Shown in pieces: positions 32,157 to 43,619 of a DNA stretch of 64,000 bases. Below the pieces are notes generated by a model, which saw nothing but the letters and a program-made list of their open reading frames with translations, did not search any database and was not told the origin of the DNA. Within the stretch, counting starts at the first letter, position 1, and every line of letters starts with the position of its first letter. Source of the stretch: Apiosordaria backusii. Taxonomy: Eukaryota > Ascomycota > Sordariomycetes > Sordariales > Lasiosphaeriaceae. Where the stretch lies: contig JAUKTV010000008.1 of the NCBI GenBank assembly GCA_030549205.1, positions 1,674,001-1,738,000 on the forward strand, read 5' to 3'. The translations under genes were made by a program, and so were the position numbers.

Positions 32157-32920
32157 TTACATAACCAAGCAGCACGAATTCTGCTTCTTTGCCGACTTGT
32201 AAAACATCTTGCTCTGAGCGCTCAAATCAGAGCTCTTGGCCACCAAATCATCCAGCTTCTCGCCACGTTGCAGGACCTAGTAGCATAACACGTCAGCACT
32301 TTCCTTCTTTATCACCCCCACCACCACCATCACCACCCCCACGATATAGACAACAAAACAAGGGGAAAAAACCAACGCTATCAATAGCCTTGTGCAGCAC
32401 AATCTTGGTCTCATCCAGTTCCTGCTGGATCTTGGCGATGCTGTTCGCATTGTTCGCGTCTTGGTAATTGTTCAAATAGTCCTTCAGCGCCGGGAACGAA
32501 ACATCGCCATTGTTCTTGGCGGCCTTGACGGTCGATAGCGGGACTTCGGAGAGGAACTGGTCCATGAGCTTGGAGAGGACGCTGTGCGCGGCGATGTGGG
32601 GGTAGTCCTTGGTGATGACGACGCCAGCGACGCCTTCGGAGCGGGCGTAGCAGTGGACGACATAGTCTAACATCAAAAAAAAAACCATTAGTAAAGTGTA
32701 ATACATAGGAAACGTGATATGATAGGCCCATACCCTGCTCCTCTACGCTCTGCCTCTGCCCAGGCTTTGTCCGCTCGGCCACCGTCTTGCTGATCATGGT
32801 CATGAACTTCCCGTACTCATCCCTCGTAAAGCGAGAGAACTCGCTCAGCTCGTGCTCGGCACATAGCTGGATGGCGGGGGACTTGGTGTTGTCCAGCACA
32901 CCGACATAGTAGAGCTTCAT
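32157..32920 (-). CDS. ykt6: YKT6, R-SNARE (longin/synaptobrevin family)
   Basis: Exons 32920-32734, 32666-32377 and 32276-32157 (introns 67 and 100 nt) give 198 residues, the standard YKT6 length. Residues 1-125 form the longin domain (MKLYYVGVLDN, EFSRFTRDEYGKFMTMIS, VVHCYARSEGVAGVVIT). The SNARE helix follows (KIQQELDETKIVLHKAIDSV, LQRGEKLDDLVAKSSDLS) with Arg in the zero layer. The C-terminus is NSCCLVM: C195 heads the CAAX box for farnesylation and C194 is the neighbouring palmitoylation cysteine. There is no transmembrane helix, as expected, because the protein is lipid-anchored. It acts in ER-Golgi, vacuolar and autophagosome fusion. The gene is divergent from a FYVE-finger gene, also a membrane-traffic protein, 1.8 kb away. 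Confidence 0.97.
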
Positions 32921-34750
32921 CTTGTCTGTTTTGTTTAGGAAGGGTTGTTGTTGTTGTGTTGTGGTGGTAAAGAGGGAGTAAGTAGCGCTTTCAACCGTCA
33001 ACCGCCCGCCAGCACCAAGCAACGGGAATACGTAATGCTGGGAAAGTGTTGTCGGGGTTCGGGGACCGATATGGGAGAGTAGTTTGTTCGGCGTTTCTTT
33101 GGTGCAAGGAAGCGGTGCGGAGGTGGCAGAACGCGGGGGCTTGTGGGGACTCGGGGATGTGTCGTCGGAGCACGGATGAGGCCGCCGGCTGTTGGTTCGC
33201 TCGGTCTCGGTGGGATGTGCTGTTACTGTTTTTGTTATGGCAGTCGTGGCTTCCTCGTCGTCGTGGCAGAATTTCCGTTGTTCCTTTGATACAGATGGGA
33301 TTGAAGGCTGCGGCTGATGATGTCGTTGCAGGAATGACCAACTGCTTGCGCAGACCCCCTGTCACAGCCAGCCGACCGCCAGACCGCCTCACCCAGTGGC
33401 CTTGTGCGGGCTGAGACTGGGCGCTCGGCGAAAAGCTTGCCCGTGCCGGCCGAGGCTAGGTTCCAATTGGGTTCGTGTCTTAGTCTTATAAGTACGGCTT
33501 AGATGCATATCTACGAACACTCTCCCACCTCTCGGACCAATCTTGAAATGCTGACACTCATCAGCCCCCGTCCCCATAATCACATGTGTGACAGAACCCC
33601 CAAAAGCTTTCAGGTTTGTATCGGCTTTACTCGCACGTTCAACCATCTGATCTCGAAACTCTCGAAAGTTCCAAAGTGAATACGGAAGGTAGGCAACCTG
33701 GCTCAAGTTGTATTGTGTCGAGTCAGCAAAGCTCGAAGTGCAGGCTATCCTTCTAAACGAAGGAGGCAAGAAACGTGGGTGGGTTTCGACCTCATGGAAA
33801 CACAAGGGTCAGGGTTCATGCGCTGGTGAAAGAGCCCGGGATTTGCGTGGGTACGTATCACAGTGCAACTTGAACGTTCCGGGCACGGAGCAAGACATCC
33901 CACAAGGCCCCGAACCGTCGCCGCCACTCGTCCGCCCGCTCTGGTACTTGATGGCTGTCAAGTGTGTTAGTTCACTCGGGCAATGAGCTGTCGGCGAAAG
34001 TCGTGGTGGTCACTGGAGATAAGGCGTTTCACTATCGGGGTTACACACTATGTCAGGAAGAAGACACGAGGAACAATGCGCTGCCGTTGGGCTTTTAAAA
34101 GGGCCAAGAAGGGCGGCAGCGGAGAAGCAGAAGAGCACTTGCCGTTCATGGCGTCCTCGACAAGGTTCCAGGGTAGTCTCGAGCGGATGTGCCTTCCTTG
34201 CACTCAACTTGGCTCCACCGCTCTTTGCCCAGGCCGAGAGATCTGATGCTCCATTGCTCCTTGACAGTGCTGCTTCGGATCCAGAATTAATGGACCCTTT
34301 CCTCCCTCTCAGCGCTCCCCCTCTGTCCGATTCACCAAGCGCTGCGAGATCTCCAAGCGACATGTGGTGCTCGTAATCCATAATAAGAAAGAAGGACAGC
34401 CTCTCCCCCAGCCTGCCTTTGTCACTCACTCGTAATACACGACGGATAGCGACCAACAAGGAAACTTCTCCTGGTTTCTTCTTCCCGCTAGTTGCCGAGT
34501 GCATTATTCGACCGACGCCTCTCTTGTCACCACCGCCTCCATCCATCTCGTGCATATCGAGACGAAGCTTCGATAAGCACTATTCAACCTTATTTTCCGG
34601 GTCGAATTACACGTTCATTGCGGAGGCGGTGTGAGAAGGGCGAACCTCTACGACCAGCTTCCCCAACTCCTTCACCACGGTCCTCTTGACCCCCACGGCC
34701 TGCTGCACCACATCTCTGCATTAAACACGTTACCTGTGTATACTTGCAAA
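32921..34750. promoter_or_regulatory. Divergent upstream region, YKT6 and FYVE gene
   Basis: 1.8 kb separates the two starts. Frames at 33389-33805 and 34010-34555 (minus) and 34050-34376 (plus) overlap and look non-coding. A TTG/TTGTT-rich stretch directly precedes the YKT6 start. The FYVE gene may have a long leader. Confidence 0.4.
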
Positions 34751-35737
34751 ATGGCGACCGACTTCATAATGCCCCAGATGCCAATCCAGCAGCAGCAAGC
34801 CCAGGTGCACCACTTTTACTCCCAGCAGCAACATCAACCTTATCGTCCTCAGCAGCAGCAGTCCGTCTTTCAGCCGGCTCCGATTGCAACCCCTTATCAG
34901 GCTTCCACACAGCAAAACACCCAGGTATCGCCGCTCAGCACATCCGGCAATGGCTCGCCGACTTCACCAAAGAACTACATGACGCGCCAAATACGCCCGC
35001 TCTACGTACCGGCTGTACTGCGTCCGACCGAATTTCCATCCAAGGTGCCGCCCACGCGACCAAAGTCCGAACATGAGTCTGAATCTCCCGAGGAGCCATT
35101 GCCTCACAGCAATAGCTTCATGAGCCTTGGTGGATTGGGCGGAGGGCTGAGCGCGTCGCTGGGCTTGAGCAGGCGGTCTACTGGCGATAGTGCCAAATAC
35201 ATCGATGGAACCTGGAATCTGGACCTCTTCCCGAACCCGACTGGCACCCCCACTCGGGAACATTGGAAGGTATGCGGAGCCCTTTCACCCCAACTTTTGT
35301 GTGGATATGAGATGATTCTGACTTTGCTCTTATAGTTGGACCAGGATGCACTTATCTGCGATCACGCGACCTGCAAGAAGTCTTTCAACACTTTCACCAG
35401 AAGACATCACTGCCGGCGATGTGGAAACATTTTCTGCGGTGCTCATAGCGACTATCAGATTCCCCTTGACCAGGACGCCAACTACAACCCCCGCGGTGTT
35501 CCCAGTCGGGCATGTGCGCATTGCTTCAACCAATTCAAGGCATGGCGCAGCCGTGCAAACAGCCAGTCTTCCAGCCGGGGTTCATCTGATGGAAGCGATG
35601 CTCCCGAGACACCTGTCACTCCCATAACCGCTTCCCCCATCGCCGCTATCGCTCCTGGCTTGATGAGACCTCTCCAGGCTCGCGTGGCTGAAGTCGCACA
35701 CAGCGTTCCCAGAGACTGGAACTGGAGCACTTTTTAA
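34751..35737 (+). CDS. FYVE zinc-finger protein (phosphatidylinositol 3-phosphate binding)
   Basis: Exons 34751-35269 and 35336-35737 (intron 66 nt) give 306 residues. The first 130 residues are Gln/Pro/Ser-rich and probably disordered. The FYVE finger spans about residues 165-245: LDQDALICDHATCKKSF, then the basic TRRHHCRRCGNIFC patch that recognises PI3P, and a final CAHC pair. Eight metal ligands are visible. The first Cys pair is spaced C-x4-C rather than C-x2-C, and the usual WxxD is represented by WKLDQD across the exon junction. No RING, VPS or kinase domain is present, so this is not Vps27, Pib1 or Fab1. It should bind endosomal or vacuolar membranes. The start is the first ATG in frame, in a good context. 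Confidence 0.9.
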
Positions 35738-36784
35738 CGAACGATTTGGATTCCCTTCCAGCATCGCAGGGGAATGGGGCGGAAAGTCACCAACGCGCCT
35801 CGTTAATCAGCTTATTCCCTTGTTGCCACGCCAAGAGGCAGGATAATTAGGCAAAACCACCGCCACGAGATACGACCACAGATTTTCACATCCATTAGAG
35901 CAAGAGAGAACAGTGCACGGCACAAATCATAGACAACTTTAGACTGGGCGAGGATGTGAAGAAGCAAGAGAAGGAGAGATGGCATTATCTCGCAGACAGA
36001 CAGGACGGAATGGGAGGAGGAAGAACCCCAAGATCTCTTTTCCTTCTGTTTTTTCTATGATATACAGGAGGAAAGATACCCAGCGGTCGGCGATGCTTCG
36101 ACACAGATTTTTTTGACGAGGAGATTTTTCAAGTGGTTTTCATGGCAGTAGTATGGCTTATTTTTGCATTTTGCGTTTCTGATCTTTCTGGCTTTTGCTT
36201 CTTTTTGGAGGAGTTGGCTTACATTTTATTTTAGCAAGGCGCCCTTGGAGTTTTTATTCATTGGAGATTGCTTTTCTGCATTGAAGGATGGTAATAGGGG
36301 GGGATCGGATGATTGGCGTTGTTGTTGTTTTGACTTGAGAGGGGTGATGCCCTTGCAGAAAGTGTGTTGAGTGTAGTTGTTGTTGGTTTTGCAGTTTGAA
36401 CGTTTGCAGACAGACCAGACCTCTTTGGAGAAAGAGGCTGGATTAATACCACTATTTTGGAACTCCTCAAAGTATATATTTAAATGGTCTGTCGGTGAAA
36501 TCGAAACACATTCATGCTCAATTCTAGTGATAGGTAGCCCGTTGAACCCCCTCCTTCAACGGCACCACCGGACTTTTTGGCCCTCTTATGGACCGGAGCG
36601 GGCATCGTCGATGAAATGCGGGGAACACCTCCCCCGCTTGCAACTCACTTCCGATCTTATCGTGATAGTAACACCACTGCCAAAAAAAAAAACCGCCGAG
36701 ACAATTGACGTTTTTCTTTTTCAGCCTCAATCTCTGTCTCTGTCACCAATATATTTGATGTCTATTCACAATCACAATTCCATC

Positions 36785-36829
<45 letters not shown>

Positions 36830-37968
36830 GTTCTGATTACGTCTCGAGAGTCGTGGCTTTTCGACGTCACGTCATAACTTTGCAAACTCGATTACAACAT
36901 GACAAGCAACAACACACTTGGATCCTCACAAACACCTTCGTCTGTACAGTATATGCAAAAGTGGCGAGGAAAATGGTGAGCGATACAAAACCGCTACCTA
37001 GATAGCTAGCTGTATGTACGGAACTACGGAGTAGTATGTGCAGTCCATACTCAGATCCTCCCGTCCTCCTCCCCCGAGCCTCCCGGTCCCGAGGCTGCCG
37101 ATGAATCTGTTATGAGCACCATATTAACTCCTCAACTCGCCCGCGACGACTCAGGGGGTATATCTGCATGGCACATGTCAAACATCATCCTCTGTCTCTG
37201 CGTCCCCCCCTTCCCCATCTCACAACTAGTTCTTACAGTTCTTGGATCTTTCACAGTCATGTATATTCTCAGGTATGATTTCTAAAAAAAAGAATTCTTC
37301 ATTTCATTCTTCCACTATCTCCCCCTTCCCCCCCTCCTTTCCCTTAGATGCCGCCCCCTTCCCAAATCCCAATAATCCCATGTGTTTTTTTTTGGAAACC
37401 GTTCAGAAGAAAACAAAATTTCTATCTTTCGAAAAAAAAAAAAAAAACCCAGAAAAATGAATGATCCCCATGATAAACCCCCATGAAGAACGAGAGAGAA
37501 AAAAGTGCTAATATATACAAAGTTGTTGCCGTCCTCTTGGCTAAGAGACACGATAAGCAAGAGCCAAATTGCTCTCGTCCGTGCCTTCTTCATGATACCC
37601 AAGAAAACCCACACAAAAAAAGAAAAAAAAAAGCCGTCGCTAAAAAATCCCAACCCAACACCGGTTTAAATGCTTTCGTTTTGTTCATGTGGTCTTGTCT
37701 CTTTTTCCTCTTTTCTTTTTCTCTTTACCCACCCCCTTTTTTTTGTCCTTGTCTTGTCTATGATTTTATGGTCAAGTGTTCGCATCAAAAAAAAAGAGTG
37801 TGAAGCACGATTGCCCGCCTAAGACACCGCTTCGCTTTGCTGGTTTGACACTCATCAAGTGATGGTGCTACTCCAAGACGTGACATGGCTACAAAGCCGT
37901 TGCTAGCCACGACGGCATGCTCTATTTTTTTTTCACACCGTTGTCGTCTGTCCTTGACTCTCAACAGC
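35738..37968. other. Convergent intergenic region with homopolymer tracts
   Basis: About 2.2 kb lies between the FYVE-gene stop and the elongase stop. It contains a T38 run (36791-36828), several A or T runs of 8-14 (36682, 37435, 37618) and pyrimidine-rich blocks near 37310-37370. Open frames here are low complexity. No gene was recognised. Confidence 0.6.
36791..36828. repeat. Poly-T tract of 38
   Basis: Thirty-eight consecutive T bases. Possible sources are slippage or the relic of a poly-A tail from a minus-strand retroposed sequence; nothing recognisable flanks it. The exact length in an assembly is unreliable. Confidence 0.8.
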
Positions 37969-39343
37969 TTAGTATCTGTTGCGAAGGACATGGCCGTTCT
38001 TGCCACCCTTCTTGGTAACACCCTCGTTGCTCTCGCCATAGACCTCACGCTCAACATTCTTGGCAGCCTCCCAGCCAGCCTTCTCGGCAATGGCAACGCT
38101 GTTGCTAAGGCGGCGGTTCTTGACGTTCTTGGCGGGGGCGTTGCTGCGGCGGAGGTAGCTTTCAATGAAGAAAGAGACGAAGAGATAGGTCAAGGGGGTC
38201 AGGTAGAAGACGTTGAGCCAGATGGCAAAAGTGGTGCCGCTGGAAGTGATGCAGGGGGTGACCTGGCGGCCGAGGGCGGTCTTGAGGCTGCCGACGACTC
38301 CGGAGGAGGCGTTGGCGGCAGCAGAGGCGCTGGCAGCGGCGGAGGAAGCAGACACGGACTCGCCAGCCATGACGGGGACGGTATAGTAGATGAAGGAGTG
38401 GATCATGGCACCGGAGCCACCAACCAGGAACTGGGTGATCTGCATGGAGGTGAGGGAGCGCTTGATGAACATGGGGACGCGGATGTTGAAGGCGGTAACG
38501 GTGTAGTAAGTGTACTAAAAAACTGGTCAGTTCTCCTGTCCGTTTTTGTCATGTTTCTTTTGGAGAGAGGCTTACCATCATAGCATGGATGAACGAGTTG
38601 AAGAACACGAAGATCCAGATAGGAACCGACATGTAACGCATACCCGCCCACATGCACATCATAGCACCAGCATGGTGATAGGTCTGGAGGGTCGAGCTGA
38701 ACTTGCCCTTGGCGAGGATGATGAGGGTGTCAAAGACCTCGTAGAACTTGCTGAGGTAGAACAACCAGCCGTAGAAAGCAAGACCCTCGTTCCACATGCG
38801 ACCAGCGGCATAGCGGCTAGGAGCATCGCTAGCGACCATGACGCCGTCAGCAGAGAAGGTCTGCCAGGAGCCAGCAACCTCATCCCAGAAGATAGCGTTT
38901 CCGGCACCACTTTCGCCGTTGATCTGGCACATGGAATCGAGAAAGCCGGAGACACCAGTAGGGCCGAGAGGGCTGACGACGGTACGGCGGAGGGCATTGA
39001 ACATTCCCCACCAGGTCCAGGCGGAGTAGACGGCGAGGAAGATGTTGTGGGCGATCACGAACCACTTGAAGGGCAGGGTCTTGCTGATGCCCCAGGGCTT
39101 CTTGCCCGTGGACTTGTTGTAGGCATTGAGGGCCTTGGCGGAGACGGCATAGATGGCGGCGATGGTGAGAGGGACCTTGGGGTCGAGGACGGCCTGGTAG
39201 ATGTGATCGGGGATCTCGAAGGGAGGAGCAAAAGCGGTGGTGCCGGGCGGTGGTGGGGGGATGAAGCCGGCGTCTGCTGGGGGAGGGAACTTGAAGAGGG
39301 ACCATTCGGGCAGGCCCAGCGCAGCGGAATCGAACGAGATCAT
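37969..39343 (-). CDS. Fatty-acid elongase (ELO family, QxxHH type)
   Basis: Exons 39343-38576 and 38514-37969 (intron 61 nt) give 437 residues. ELO enzymes catalyse the condensing step of very-long-chain fatty-acid synthesis with malonyl-CoA in the ER membrane. Conserved motifs are KFYEVFDTLII, the histidine box LQTYHHAGAMM, NSFIHAMM-YTYYT across the junction, and TSMQITQFL. The histidine box reads QxxHH, the form typical of polyunsaturated-chain elongases, rather than HxxHH. About seven hydrophobic segments are visible. A hydrophobic segment with an Ala/Ser-rich loop (ESVSASSAAASASAAANAS) separates two late helices, and the C-terminus is basic (KKGGKNGHVLRNRY), possibly an ER-retention tail. 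Compared with yeast Elo1-3 (310-347 residues) it is long, because of an N-terminal Pro-rich segment and the late loop. Confidence 0.93.
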
Positions 39344-42340
39344 TTTTGCGTCAGTTGGTGTGTTTGGTGGACTGACAAAAAAGATGACTGGAGTGATAAT
39401 GAGCAGTTGTGAGAAGAGGGACAACACGCGGCGGGCGGGCGGTTCGTTTTGTTGCCCACGACTGCTTGTTGTTGCTCTGATTTTCCCAACGCTTTTTTGC
39501 GATCCCGCCAATCTGCACGTCACACTGACAGGGGTCCTTTACACCGCGGGGGGCCACTTTATGAATGCGGAAAAAAGACAAGAGCAACACGAGTCGAGAA
39601 CCTTCAACTGGTGCGATGATAGCAGAGAAGAGAGGAGAGCCGGGAAAGAATTCGGGAATTCTTCCAATAGTTATATGATGTTTACTTTTTGGCTTTGGAT
39701 GGTTCTACTGGAACCTTTTTCTCTGGGCCGCCCTGGGTTGGCATCCAGCCTGTGCCAGCGGGCGCCCAGAAAGGGAGAGCCAACAACCAGATCGGCCATC
39801 AAGGGTCTCCAATCTTCACTGAAGAAATCGCCCTGCCGCAAGCCAAAGGGGACCCAGCGGCACGCAGACTGGCACTGCAGAACCTGGAATGTCACATTGG
39901 AACCTAAGGCACTAGCGCTTCAGGGTCCCAAGGGTCGGGAGGTGCCCGAGAAAAGTCAAAAAAGGAGTGGCCGGCGCCCACGAACGACAGGCGCTCAACC
40001 CGACAACCCAGCGATGCGATGGCAATTTGCAATGACAAGTGAAGGTTCGGATGATGCGGGATTGGGCAATCCACCAGTTCTTTTCTGTTGTGGAGGCAAG
40101 ATCGAGAAGGCGCCGAGGGACAAGTGGAGTTGAATCTTCGATCCGGCCCTCTGGCACGCTTTCCTCTTCAAGGCTCTAGACTAGCCGACTGCGAGCCGAA
40201 AAAGCGGGTGCCACACATGGAAGGCGAGAGCGGAGCTTTCAGACGAACGAGATGTCGCCGACAGCACATCCTGGACACAACGATAATTGAAATAAACCGA
40301 TAAGATAACTGAACGATCACATGTGAATTCTCCCCCTAGTGAAAGCTGGTGGAGAGGATGAAGCTGGAGTCGCGATGCGAGTCTGGAAGAACTCTCAGGT
40401 TTCTCTTGTGTTGCCATCCCACCATTTCTGCCAGATGCATCTGCCGAGGTGCCTATTGCGAGCTTTTCATTCGTCAATTCAAATTCAACAAAAAATACAA
40501 AGACAGGCCGCCATTTGACCGCCCGCCTCCCCACTCATCCCCAACACTTGCTGCATGAGCGCACAACAGCTTTCCTGCCCGCTTTACCGGGGCTCTGCTG
40601 GGACTGCATATCAAGGGCGGCGGCGAATAGCTTGGCGTTTTTTTCTGGAATCCCGTCTGTCCGCGAAAGCTTCATCAGATGTCAAAACTTGGGATGCCCA
40701 CGCCACGAACCACTTCATGAGTCGTGCCGGCGTTTTTTGATGTGTCGTGTTCATGATATTGGAGTTTGCACCCACGCACCCACTTCATATGCAAACATCG
40801 AGGTTGAGGTGTGACCATGCTAAGCAAACACCGACAATTGTGGTGTTGGCACCTACCTATCTGGAACCTCCATCCGTTGACGTTGGGGAGAACAGCTGAA
40901 AGGACCGGGTATGCAGATCACTCTGAGTTGATTCAGTGCCGCCACCCATCAGCTCGACCAACAAGCGGGGGATCTTCCATCTGACGACTGCCAAAAGAGG
41001 GACAGCCAAAGGCAAAAAATTGTGAGATCATTAGCGGCTCCGTGACAGCTCCGTCCGGTCGTCCGGTGTTCAAGATGATCTCCGAGCTCCATATTCGGCG
41101 CTGTCTTGGACCGATTCCGTTCTTGAAGTCTTCGTTATCTTTGCTACTCCACACTCCGGCCGGCCCCACCCAGTGTCGTGTCTGATCAAGTGTATCAATC
41201 GTTGTTGAGACCTTCCATTCCAGGCTTGCCGACATCATTACCTGAGATATGGGGTGCCACTTCGATCATCATTGGGCTATGATGGATAGTGCTGGATTTT
41301 GCCTTCACTAGACATTATTCACGTTTTGAAGGCTCTCAATATTGCAGGTTAACAGTTGACTTTGACAGTCCAAGCGATACGAGGAACAACCTTTCAAAAC
41401 ATCGACATTCCTAGCTACGATATGCTGAGGGAAAGACTGGTTCCGATACCAGCGCTTTGAATGCCTCTCGACGCTTCTTGTGTCTCGAGCTGTGTTTATC
41501 ATGGACCATATCTGCGTATAATTCCTGCGTTCTGATTGGCTGATGGCTAATGCCTGAGTCGAGCAACAGCAAGCAGTGGTCTGTGCAGGCCATCATACTT
41601 TCTCTTCAACCTCACTCGGCGAAAAGGTAACATTTCTTAGAGATGGACGCAGTGCTGTCTGAATTCAGTTCAAACTGATACGGCCCACGGGAGTAAAGCA
41701 AAGAACTTCACCCTTTGTCTTTCCTGAAGACGTTGAAGCCTCGATATTTTGCGAGACTGAATCATCCGCCTGCACCATTCAAAACTGGGATGTCTCACCA
41801 CTATCGCGTCCTGATCGATATTTTACTGACTGACATCTTATCAGTTTCGTCGAGACTGGTTTCAAGCTCGTACCCACCAAGTCACCTCAGCCAAGCCCAT
41901 TCTCAAACTATACACCATGTTTTTCGATCATCATCACATTGGACTTGTCGTCTGATGGCCCGATTTCTGAGAGAAACGAGATATTTGCAGTGCCCGCTTG
42001 CACACTCCAACATCACCTTCCTCTTGACATCTGAGAGTCATGAACTCGAGCACCATAATGATGCAGTTGCACGAGCTGAGACTGTTGAAGGGTGCTTATA
42101 AGATACATAGATACCCCAATAGGAATACGATATCCCATATTCAACTCCAAGTTGAGATACCCTCATACTGCCTCCCAACTCGCCAGAAAGGTCGGCTGTT
42201 GATTTTACCCAGCTTGCTTGGGTACCAGCGCCCAGGTGGCTGGTATTCGATTCTTCTCTTCACTCCTTTGATAGGACGACCGTTGAACTGCCAAAAGGCA
42301 ATCTTCATTTTTCTATACTTTTTTTTAATTAACTCTCAAC
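39344..42340. other. Intergenic region between elongase and degenerate secreted-protein gene
   Basis: 3.0 kb with opposite-facing genes on both sides. The 298-codon plus-strand frame 39237-40133 starts inside the elongase exon on its antisense strand and is a shadow frame. Others (41308-41596, 41715-42402) have no domain-like features. No RNA gene was seen. Confidence 0.5.
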
Positions 42341-43619
42341 ATGCATTTTCGACAAACACTCACAGCCTTGACAGGCTTGGTTTCCTCGGTTGTAGGGGGT
42401 AAGTCTTCGAAGAATTGCACTACACCAAGCCCACTCACTGACAGAGAATACCACCAGCCCCTATCGGCCATAATACAACTTCAAGGGGAGGGCTGAACAA
42501 TACGGCCGAGGGTGATAAAATATCACTTCTCGGCAGTCTCATTCCTCCGCTTGGGAAAGACAACATTATCCTTCCTGGGGCGGGTCTCAACGTTCTTGCT
42601 GGCAGTGCCATCAGCCAACTTGCTCGTATTACTGAGCTGGAACTGGCGGCACTTGTCGAATCGCAATTTGCATTCGCTATCCAACTCGAGACGATCAAGA
42701 CGAATATTCGCATCAATCACTTCAAGGCACAGTTCCCGCAAGTGGTGTGTATTCTTTTCAGCTTCCTTACACATGACGCATCCAACTGACTTATTCCTCC
42801 TATTCAGAACTGCGTGATTCTGTGTGTGACAAACGTCTTGGATCAACGAGACCCAGATAACATCAACAATCGTTACCTCCTCAACCAGCTCCGCATCAAC
42901 AATGGCTTCCCAGACAAAGAGCTTCTCATCATGGTCACCGACTCCCAAGAGATGACCATCGTGCCCACCCCAACAGCCGCCCCAAACTTCCCAAACAACT
43001 CCATCCCAAATCTGAGCTCCAGCTCAGATATCAACACCGACACTGCCACATCCACCGACACCCTCTCCTCGACAACCGAAACCTCCACAGCATCCGAATC
43101 AACCCTCTTCCCCCAACCCCAACCAACCTCCACCCCCCTCGACCTCGGCTCCCTCATCCAACCCACCCCCTCCCCTTCCCCCCCTTCTCCCAACAACAAA
43201 CCCCCCGCCGTTAAATCAACCTCATCAACCTCCCCCCTTCTACTTCCCTCCCCTTCAATCTCTCCAACAACCTCGACTTACTAACCCAATCCCTGCTCCT
43301 CCTCCCCTTCAACACCTCCGCCCCGACCTTTGGTGGCTCCTCCCTCGGCTTGGTCCTCGCCGACCCAGCCAACATCATCCTCCCGAATTAGCAAAACACC
43401 TTTGTCGTCGGCGGCACGCTCGATTCCTCCCTCTAGTCCAACTGCCTCGCTCTGGAGTTAGGTTTGGGAACAGCAGGGGGGTTGCTACTCAGCAGCGGTG
43501 CGGGCTCAGGACTGGGTGGGTTTCAAGGGCAGGAGCTGTTGTTTGGGAGCTTGGAGGAGGCGCTGGCTGCGCACGCAGTTGGCTGGGTTGAATCTGGTTA
43601 CGTCGGTGGCTGGGGATGA
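42341..43619 (+). pseudogene. Degenerate secreted-protein gene (frameshift plus two in-frame stops)
   Basis: A signal-peptide-like exon starts at 42341 (MHFRQTLTALTGLVSSV). Exon 2 is open at 42445-42744 (IPPAPIGHNTTSRGG, DKISLLGSLIPPLGKDNIILP) and exon 3 opens at 42808 (NCVILCVTNVLDQRDPDNIN, NGFPDKELLIMVTDSQEM), followed by a Thr/Ser/Pro linker. That frame stops at 43284. Protein-like sequence continues in another frame from about 43200 (LPFNLSNNLDLL, FGGSSLGLVLADPANIILPN, CLALELGLGTAGGLLL, LLFGSLEEALAAHAVGW) to a TGA at 43617-43619, interrupted by TAG at 43389 and TAG at 43434. The frame shift probably lies in C-runs near 43180. The GTAAGT donor at 42399 is out of phase; a GTAGGG donor at 42392 would be in phase. 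Intact paralogues are unknown to me. Recent decay or sequencing error are both possible. Confidence 0.6.

Noticed and set aside
36791..36828. Poly-T run as the poly-A tail of a retroposed element
   Set aside because: No reverse-transcriptase-related, SINE-like or target-duplication sequence was found beside it; slippage is simpler.
39237..40133. 298-codon plus-strand open frame
   Set aside because: It starts antisense inside the elongase exon, and its composition follows the shadow of that gene and then random sequence.
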